From Micromonospora peucetia (GTDB lineage: Bacteria > Actinomycetota > Actinomycetes > Mycobacteriales > Micromonosporaceae), in contig NZ_FMIC01000002.1 in NCBI RefSeq assembly GCF_900091625.1, forward strand, positions 6,882,001 through 6,946,000: a DNA stretch of 64,000 nt. Direction: 5' to 3'. The first letter of the stretch is position 1. Each line of letters starts with the position of its first letter. The position numbers and the translations under genes were made by a program. This document shows positions 59,003-64,000 of this stretch, one piece after another. Under the pieces are notes generated by a model. It was not told the origin of the DNA. It was given only the letters and a program-made list of their open reading frames with translations, and did no database searches.

Positions 59003-59799
59003 GACTCCGCCACCTCCGCGACGAGCTCCCGGGACGCCCGGCGGGGCAGCGCCTCGCCCCGCAGGTTCTCCCACCTGCGTTGAAGGCTATCAACGTCCTC
59101 CGAGCGGTCGCTGACGTGCGCGCGCAGCGGGGTGTCCACGTGCGCCACCTCGCCGCCCTCCGGGGTGCGGGCCAGGATGAACGCGCCGGCCAGCCCGGCG
59201 TGCATGCCGGCGTCGGCGGGCACCACGTGCAGGTCGACGTGCCGCGACTCGGTGACCGCGAGCAGGTGGGCGAACTGCTCGGCCATCACCTTCCGGTCGC
59301 CGATCTGCCGGCGCAGCACCGACTCGTCCACGACGAAGACGACCTCCGGCGGGGCCTCCCGGGTCAACACCGCCTGGCGGGCCAGCCGGGAGGTGACCCG
59401 CTGCTCGACCTCGGCCTCCCGCAGCATGCCGCCGCCCGCGAGCACCGCCCGGGCGTACGCCTCGGTCTGGAGCAGGCCGGGGATCAGGGACGGCTCGAAC
59501 CAGCGGACCAGCGTCGCCTCCGCCTCCACCGAAATCCACTCCCTGAGCCAGGGCGGCGCGGCGTCCGCCCGGACGAGGGTCAGCAGCCGCTCGAAGAAGC
59601 CGCCGGACTCCAGCGCGGCGTCGACCCGGCCGACGAAGTCCTGCGACGGGGTGCGGCGCCCGATCTCCACCATGCCGACCAGCGACGACGAGTAGCTGAT
59701 CCGCTGGGCCAGCTCGTCCTGGCTAAGCCCCCGGTCCCGCCTCGACCGGCTTAGCTCGCCGCCGAGGAACTCCAGCGTGGACAGCCGCCCGTCGCCCAT
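58993..59799 (-). CDS. XRE-family regulator with DUF5753 domain
   Basis: A 268-residue regulator of the WhiJ-like group. The N-terminal helix-turn-helix is ELSRSRRDRGLSQDELAQRI and SYSSSLVGMVEIGRRTP. The C-terminal DUF5753 domain contains WISVEAEATLVRWFEPSLIP, GLLQTEAYARAVLAGG, VVDESVLRRQIGDR and PADAGMHAGLAGAFILARTP. The ATG at 59799 follows GGAGGTGTG. It is transcribed with the DUF397 gene. A short divergent open frame with a strong ribosome binding site lies upstream. These systems often act in development or antibiotic control. Confidence 0.93.
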   Translation of the reverse strand: MGDGRLSTLEFLGGELSRSRRDRGLSQDELAQRISYSSSLVGMVEIGRRTPSQDFVGRVDAALESGGFFERLLTLVRADAAPPWLREWISVEAEATLVRWFEPSLIPGLLQTEAYARAVLAGGGMLREAEVEQRVTSRLARQAVLTREAPPEVVFVVDESVLRRQIGDRKVMAEQFAHLLAVTESRHVDLHVVPADAGMHAGLAGAFILARTPEGGEVAHVDTPLRAHVSDRSEDVDSLQRRWENLRGEALPRRASRELVAEVAESWN

Positions 59800-59947
59800 C
59801 ACACCTCCACCACAGCCCGGCCGGTCGCCGCCGACGCCCGCCACCGGGGACGCCCCGGCCGGCACCACCGGCCGGTGGCCCGTCGACGCCTTCCGACGGT
59901 AGTCGGTCACGCAGCAGAGTGTGAGCAGGCGCGACGGAGGAGGCGAC

Positions 59948-60121
59948 ATGGACACGCACCCGGGTCCCGTCCCCCTGAGGTTTCGGCGGCTGGACCCGCC
60001 CGGCCGGGTCGGCCGCCGCCCGGGGACGGGTGGACCAACTGCGCGACCGGGTACGTGCGACCACGCCCGGTGCCCCAACCCGCCGCCGGGCGGGACCGGG
60101 CCGTCCGGGCCGGGCTCCTGA
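59948..60121 (+). CDS. Small protein (57 aa), divergent from the XRE regulator
   Basis: The ATG at 59948 is preceded by GGAGGAGGCGAC, the best ribosome binding site in the region. The 57 residues begin MDTHPGPVPLRFRRLDPPGR and contain TCDHARCPNPPPGG, a C-x4-C pair that could bind metal, and are rich in Pro/Gly/Arg. It ends 44 nt before the histidine kinase start. No family is recognised, and base composition allows chance open frames, so this is a tentative gene. Confidence 0.45.
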   Translation: MDTHPGPVPLRFRRLDPPGRVGRRPGTGGPTARPGTCDHARCPNPPPGGTGPSGPGS

Positions 60122-60165
60122 CCGGCGCCGACCCCCGGGATGAGATCCTCACCAGGGTGAACACC

Positions 60166-61440
60166 GTGACGGACGACGACTGGCGGCGGCCGGGGCCCAC
60201 CCCGGAGCAGCGGCGGTTCGACGTCTACGTCGGGCTGGCGGCGACCCTCCTGTCGCTGGTCAGCCTCACCCTGGCCCGCAGCACCGGGGCGTTCCTGCTG
60301 GGGCCGCCGCCGTCCGGGCCGGAGCAGGTCTTCTGGACCGTCGCGCTGACGCTGCCGCTGATCTGGCGGCGCCGGTTCCCCGCCGCCGTCACCGTGATCA
60401 TCTCGGTCGGGTTCATCGCCGCCCAGGCACGCTCCGCCCCGGAGATACAGCTCGCCTCGTGGGCGCTGTTCGCGGCCCTCTACTCGCTCGGCGCGTGGGG
60501 CCCCGACCGCCGGCTGGCCCGGCGGCTGCGCGTCGGCGTCATCGCCACCATGTTCGTCTGGCTGGGGGCGTACTACGCGGTCAGCATCGACAGCATCCCG
60601 GCGGACGCGTTCGCCGGTGCGGTCGGACCGGTGCCCCCGGTGGTCGCGGCGATGGTGAACGGGGTACTGGTCAACGGCCTTTTCTTCGGTTTCGCGTACT
60701 TCTTCGGGGAGACGGCGTGGCTGGCCGCCCGACGCCAGCACGAGGTGCAGGCGCAGGCCGAGGAGGTGCGCCGCTCGCAGGCCGAGATCCGCGAGCACGC
60801 GGTGGTGGGCGAGCGGGTCCGCATCGCCCGGGAACTGCACGACGTGGTCGCCCACCACGTGTCGGTGATGGGGGTGCAGGCGTCCGCCGCCCGCCGGGTG
60901 TTCGACAAGGACCCGGTCAAGGCCCGCACGGCGCTGAGCGCGATCGAGGAGACGGCCCGCACGGCCGTCGACGAACTGCGCCGGATGCTCGGCCTGCTGC
61001 GCGCCCGCGACGGCCACCCGGACCGCGCGGAGCAGCCGGGACCAGCCGGGATCGACCAGGTCACGGCCGTGGTCGACCGGGCCCGGGAGGCCGGACTGCG
61101 GGCCACCCTGGGGGTGTACGGGGATCCGGCGCCACTGCCGGAGTCGGTCTCCCAGGCCGCCTACCGGGTGGCCCAGGAGGCCGTGACGAACGCACTCAAG
61201 CACGCCGCCGGAGCGACCGCGCTCGACGTGCGGATCCGCTATCTGGCGCACGAGGTGGAGGTCGACGTGACCGATGACGGACGGGCCACCCGCCCGGCGA
61301 ACGCCGACGGGCTCGGCCTGGTCGGGATGCGCGAGCGGGTCGCCACCCACGGCGGCGCGCTGGAGGTCGGCCCGCGTGCCGGCGGCGGCTGGCGGGTACG
61401 GGCCCGGTTCCCGCTGCCACTGCCGGTGCGGCCGGCATGA
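60166..61440 (+). CDS. NarL-type sensor histidine kinase
   Basis: A 424-residue membrane kinase. The N-terminal half has about five membrane segments (VYVGLAATLLSLVSLTLA, VFWTVALTLPLIW, AVTVIISVGFIAAQA, LRVGVIATMFVWLGAYYAV, VVAAMVNGVLVNGLFFGFAY). The HisKA_3 dimerisation helix carries the phosphorylated His in RVRIARELHDVVAHHVSVMG (about residue 225). The ATPase domain shows QEAVTNALKHAAGATAL, DVTDDGRATRP and GLGLVGMRERVATHGG. The GTG at 60166 has AGGGTGA upstream; the GTG at 60157 is an alternative. It overlaps the response regulator by 4 nt. Confidence 0.93.
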   Translation: MTDDDWRRPGPTPEQRRFDVYVGLAATLLSLVSLTLARSTGAFLLGPPPSGPEQVFWTVALTLPLIWRRRFPAAVTVIISVGFIAAQARSAPEIQLASWALFAALYSLGAWGPDRRLARRLRVGVIATMFVWLGAYYAVSIDSIPADAFAGAVGPVPPVVAAMVNGVLVNGLFFGFAYFFGETAWLAARRQHEVQAQAEEVRRSQAEIREHAVVGERVRIARELHDVVAHHVSVMGVQASAARRVFDKDPVKARTALSAIEETARTAVDELRRMLGLLRARDGHPDRAEQPGPAGIDQVTAVVDRAREAGLRATLGVYGDPAPLPESVSQAAYRVAQEAVTNALKHAAGATALDVRIRYLAHEVEVDVTDDGRATRPANADGLGLVGMRERVATHGGALEVGPRAGGGWRVRARFPLPLPVRPA

Positions 61441-62156
61441 GGGCCGATCACGAGGTGCCCGGGACGGACCGCCCCGTCCGGGTGCTGCTCGCCGACGACC
61501 AGCATCTCGTCCGCACCGGCTTCCGGGTCATCCTGGAGGTGGAGGACGACATCGAGGTCGTTGGCGAGGCGGCGGACGGCGCGCGCGCCGTCACCATGAC
61601 CCGGGCCACTCAACCGGACGTGGTGCTGATGGACGTGGAGATGCCCGGGATGGACGGGCTGGAGGCGACCCGGCAGATCACCGCCGAGCAGGACGGGCCG
61701 GGCGGGCCGGCCGTGCTGATCCTCACCACGTTCGACCGGGACGACTACCTGTTCGCCGCGCTGCGCGCCGGGGCCAGCGGCTTCCTGCTCAAGAACGGCA
61801 CTCCGGAGGCCCTGATCGAGGCCATCCGGGTGCTCGCCCGAGGCGACGGCCTGCTCGCCCCGGAACTCACCCGGCGGGTGATCGCCACCTTCGCCCGCCC
61901 TGGTGAGCCCGTCGTGCCGGGCGGCCCGAGGACGGCCCCCGAGGCGGCACTGCGGGAACTCACCCCCCGCGAGCGGGAGGTCCTGGTCCTGGTCTCCGGC
62001 GGCGCCAGCAACGCCGAGATCGCCCGCGAGCTGCACCTGGGCGAGGCGACGGTGAAGACGCACGTCAGCCGGGTGCTCGCCAAGCTGGGCCTGCGCGACC
62101 GGGTGCAGGCGGTGGTCTTCGCGTACGAGCACGGGGTGGTACGGCCCGGCGGCTGA
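61437..62156 (+). CDS. LuxR/NarL-type response regulator
   Basis: A 239-residue regulator. Receiver domain: VRVLLADDQHLVRTGFRVIL, phospho-acceptor D66 in VVLMDVEMPGMDGLEATRQI, Thr in LILTTFDRDDYL and Lys in FLLKNGTPEALI. The LuxR helix-turn-helix is LTPREREVLVLVSGGASNAE, IARELHLGEATVKTHVSRVL. Residues 150-170 form a Pro/Gly-rich linker. It is the partner of the preceding kinase and probably controls the ABC exporter genes that follow 80 nt downstream. Confidence 0.95.
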   Translation: MRADHEVPGTDRPVRVLLADDQHLVRTGFRVILEVEDDIEVVGEAADGARAVTMTRATQPDVVLMDVEMPGMDGLEATRQITAEQDGPGGPAVLILTTFDRDDYLFAALRAGASGFLLKNGTPEALIEAIRVLARGDGLLAPELTRRVIATFARPGEPVVPGGPRTAPEAALRELTPREREVLVLVSGGASNAEIARELHLGEATVKTHVSRVLAKLGLRDRVQAVVFAYEHGVVRPGG

Positions 62157-62237
62157 CCGTCCTCCGCCGGGAGGCGGACGGCACGCTCGGTCTCGGGACG
62201 GACGGCGGGCCTCAGCCGACGATCTAGCGTGGACGCC

Positions 62238-63131
62238 GTGACCAATGTGCTCCGCCTCGACGGTGTCGACCGCAGCTTCGGCAACCGTCAGGTGCTCCAG
62301 AACGTGTCCTTCGACGTGGTGGCCGGCCGGATGACCGGCTTCGTGGGCGGCAACGGCGCCGGCAAGACCACCACCATGCGAATCATCCTCGGGGTGCTCG
62401 CCCCGGACGCCGGCCAGGTCACCTGGCAGGGGGCGCCGCTGACCCCCCAGGCCCGCCAGCGCTTCGGCTACATGCCGGAGGAGCGCGGTCTCTACCCGAA
62501 GATGAGCGTCCGGGAGCAGGTGTCCTACCTGGGCCGGCTGCACGGGATGACCGCCGCCGCCGCGCGACGCAACACGGATGCGCTGCTGGAGCGGGTCGGG
62601 CTCGCCGAGCGCGGCGACGACCTGCTGGAGACGCTGTCACTGGGCAACCAGCAGCGCGCGCAGATCGCCGCCGCCCTGGTGCACGACCCCGAGGTACTGG
62701 TGCTCGACGAGCCGTTCTCCGGGCTCGACCCGCTGGCCGTGGACACGGTCGTGGCGGTCCTGCGGGAGCGGGCCGCCACCGGCGTGCCGGTGCTCTTCTC
62801 CAGCCACCAGTTGGACGTCGTCGAACGACTCTGCGACGACTTGGTGATCATCAGCGGCGGCGTGATCCGCGCCGCCGGCAGCCGGGAGGAACTGCGCGCG
62901 ACGTACACCGTGCCCCGCTACGAGTTGGTGGTGCAGACCGACGCCGGCTGGCTGCGGGACCAGCCCGGGGTGACCCTGGTCGACCTGGACGGTGCCCGCG
63001 CCGTGTTCGACCTCGCACCCGGCACGGACGAGCAGCCGGTGCTGCACGCGGCGCTGGCCCGCGGCCCGGTCCGCGCGTTCCGCCCGGTCAGCCCGTCTCT
63101 CACCGAGATCTTCCGAGAGGTCGCCCAGTGA
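62238..63131 (+). CDS. ABC transporter ATP-binding protein (NatA-like)
   Basis: A 297-residue ATPase. Walker A GFVGGNGAGKTTTMRIILG, Q-loop area FGYMPEERGLYPKMSVREQV, signature LSLGNQQRAQIAAAL (a variant of LSGGQ), Walker B VLVLDEPFSGLDPLAVDTV, and switch His in PVLFSSHQLDVVE. A C-terminal domain of about 75 residues follows (YELVVQTDAGWLRDQPGVT). The GTG at 62238 is preferred since TAGCGT ends 7 nt before it and no ribosome binding site is visible (possible leaderless mRNA); GTG at 62229 is an alternative. Overlaps the permease by 4 nt. Confidence 0.92.
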   Translation: MTNVLRLDGVDRSFGNRQVLQNVSFDVVAGRMTGFVGGNGAGKTTTMRIILGVLAPDAGQVTWQGAPLTPQARQRFGYMPEERGLYPKMSVREQVSYLGRLHGMTAAAARRNTDALLERVGLAERGDDLLETLSLGNQQRAQIAAALVHDPEVLVLDEPFSGLDPLAVDTVVAVLRERAATGVPVLFSSHQLDVVERLCDDLVIISGGVIRAAGSREELRATYTVPRYELVVQTDAGWLRDQPGVTLVDLDGARAVFDLAPGTDEQPVLHAALARGPVRAFRPVSPSLTEIFREVAQ

Positions 63132-64000
63132 ACACCGTCCAGGCCACCCGACTCGTCGCCGCCCGGCAGATCCGGGTCACGCTGCGCGACCGGACCTTCC
63201 TCTTCAGCACCCTGTTCTTCCTGCTGATCGCCGCCGCCGCGACCATCCTCCCGCCGATGCTCTCCGGCGGGCCGTCCAGTGTGGCGGTCACCGAGGCGGC
63301 GGCCGGCCCGCTGCGTGCGGCGGGGCTGGAGGTGCGTACGGTCCCCGACGACCGCGCCGCCGAGCAGGCCGTACGCGACGGCGACGTCGACGCGGCGGTG
63401 GTCTCCGGGCCGGTGGTGCTGGCCATGGACGAGGCCCCCGACGACGTGGTGACGGCACTGAGCACGCAGCCCACGCTGCGGCTGCTGGATCCCGACGCGC
63501 TGGACCCGATGCTGGCCTTCCTGGTGCCGTTCGTCTTCGCGTTCATCTTCTTCATCACCTCGCAGATCTTCGGCCTGCAGATCGCGCAGAGCATCGTCGA
63601 GGAGAAGCAGACCCGGATCGTGGAGATCCTGGTGGCCGCAGTGCCGGTACGGGCGTTGCTGGCCGGCAAGATCATCGCCGGCACGGCGTTGGCCTTCGGG
63701 CAGATCGCCCTGATCGCCCTCGTCGCCGTGGTCGGTGTGCAGTTCGGCGACAACGGCGAGCTGCTCTCACTGCTGGCCCCGGCGATCGGCTGGTTCCTGC
63801 CGTTCTTCCTGCTCGGCTTCGTGCTGCTCGCCGCCATGTGGGCGGCGGCCGGGGCACTGGTCAACCGCCAGGAGGACATCAGCGCCGTGTCGACGCCCGT
63901 GCAGCTCGCGGTCATGCTGCCGTTCTTCGCGGTGAGCTTCCTCAGCGACAACGCGACGGCCATGAAGGTGCTGTCCTACGTGCCGTTCTCCGCGCCGACG
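63128..64000 (+). CDS. ABC-2 type transporter permease (NatB-like), 5' part
   Basis: The first 291 codons are present; the gene runs off the right edge. The first membrane helix (FLFSTLFFLLIAAAATILPP) is followed by an outside domain of about 100 residues (GLEVRTVPDDRAAEQAVRDG, PTLRLLDPDALDPM). Further helices follow (AFLVPFVFAFIFFITSQIFG, LAFGQIALIALVAVVGVQFG, FFLLGFVLLAAMWAAAGAL). The motif IVEEKQTRIVEILVAAVPVR is typical of NatB/ABC-2 permeases. GTG overlaps the ATPase stop (GTGA). With the ATPase it forms an exporter, perhaps for Na+, drugs or antimicrobial peptides. Confidence 0.92.
   Translation, partial: MNTVQATRLVAARQIRVTLRDRTFLFSTLFFLLIAAAATILPPMLSGGPSSVAVTEAAAGPLRAAGLEVRTVPDDRAAEQAVRDGDVDAAVVSGPVVLAMDEAPDDVVTALSTQPTLRLLDPDALDPMLAFLVPFVFAFIFFITSQIFGLQIAQSIVEEKQTRIVEILVAAVPVRALLAGKIIAGTALAFGQIALIALVAVVGVQFGDNGELLSLLAPAIGWFLPFFLLGFVLLAAMWAAAGALVNRQEDISAVSTPVQLAVMLPFFAVSFLSDNATAMKVLSYVPFSAPT

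Noticed and set aside
1..64000. tRNA genes, insertion sequences or prophage
   Set aside because: No tRNA-like cloverleaf with a CCA-side pattern, transposase or integrase was noticed on either strand.

Overview
The window is very GC-rich with strongly GC-biased third codon positions, frequent GTG/TTG starts and GGAGG-type ribosome binding sites. Its gene content (conserved actinobacterial alaS-ruvX-mltG-aroE and relA-apt-secF-secD-yajC-ruvBAC blocks, XRE/DUF397 pairs, ECF sigma factors, streptogrisin-type protease, PadR and PucR regulators) points to a filamentous actinomycete, most likely Micromonospora or a close relative. I see no tRNA, rRNA, CRISPR array, transposase or prophage. It reads as a chromosomal core segment with accessory patches.

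Layout. 1-1127: start of a secreted GH26-like glycosidase, running off the left edge. 1281-12325 (minus): housekeeping block rarA, a proline-rich membrane protein gene broken by one frameshift, two small membrane proteins, alaS, ruvX, mltG, aroE. 12399-14767: small membrane protein, then an ArsR-like regulator with its MFS exporter. 14810-15361: a decapitated RmlD-like gene ending at a palindromic repeat. 15400-19646: aspS, two membrane-anchored unknowns and a decayed MFS gene. 19663-24290: secreted serine protease and SGNH hydrolase (divergent), HxlR regulator and thioesterase (divergent), and an acyl-ACP desaturase under a perfect palindromic operator. 24321-38356: hisS, a metallo-beta-lactamase-fold hydrolase, two cyclophilin-like membrane proteins, relA, apt, secF, secD, yajC, ruvB, ruvA, ruvC. 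38549-43565: 3-hydroxybutyrate dehydrogenase with a GAF/PucR regulator, then TetR with a DHA2 drug exporter. 44021-46857: secreted lysozyme-like protein, SPFH protein, class V aminotransferase fold. 47047-49980: an ECF42 sigma module with mirrored divergent promoters. 50059-53589: dnaE. 53825-57258: ECF sigma, lipoprotein, Ser/Thr kinase, secreted protein. 57306-64000: PadR with a HAAS-type membrane protein, DUF397/XRE pair, then histidine kinase, response regulator and a NatA/NatB-type ABC exporter cut by the right edge.

How the genes work together. The housekeeping blocks cover tRNA charging (AlaRS, AspRS, HisRS), replication and recombination (DnaE, RarA, RuvABC, RuvX), Sec export (SecD, SecF, YajC), the stringent response (RelA) and purine salvage (Apt). 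The accessory patches are mostly one regulator plus one membrane or secreted effector, several with a visible operator. The most notable structures outside genes are two 69-bp palindromic elements (about 80% identical by hand alignment, opposite orientation, both between convergent genes beside G-rich tracts), two other hairpin-repeat families, a 44-bp perfect palindrome inside the tetR gene, and a mirrored pair of ECF-type promoters.
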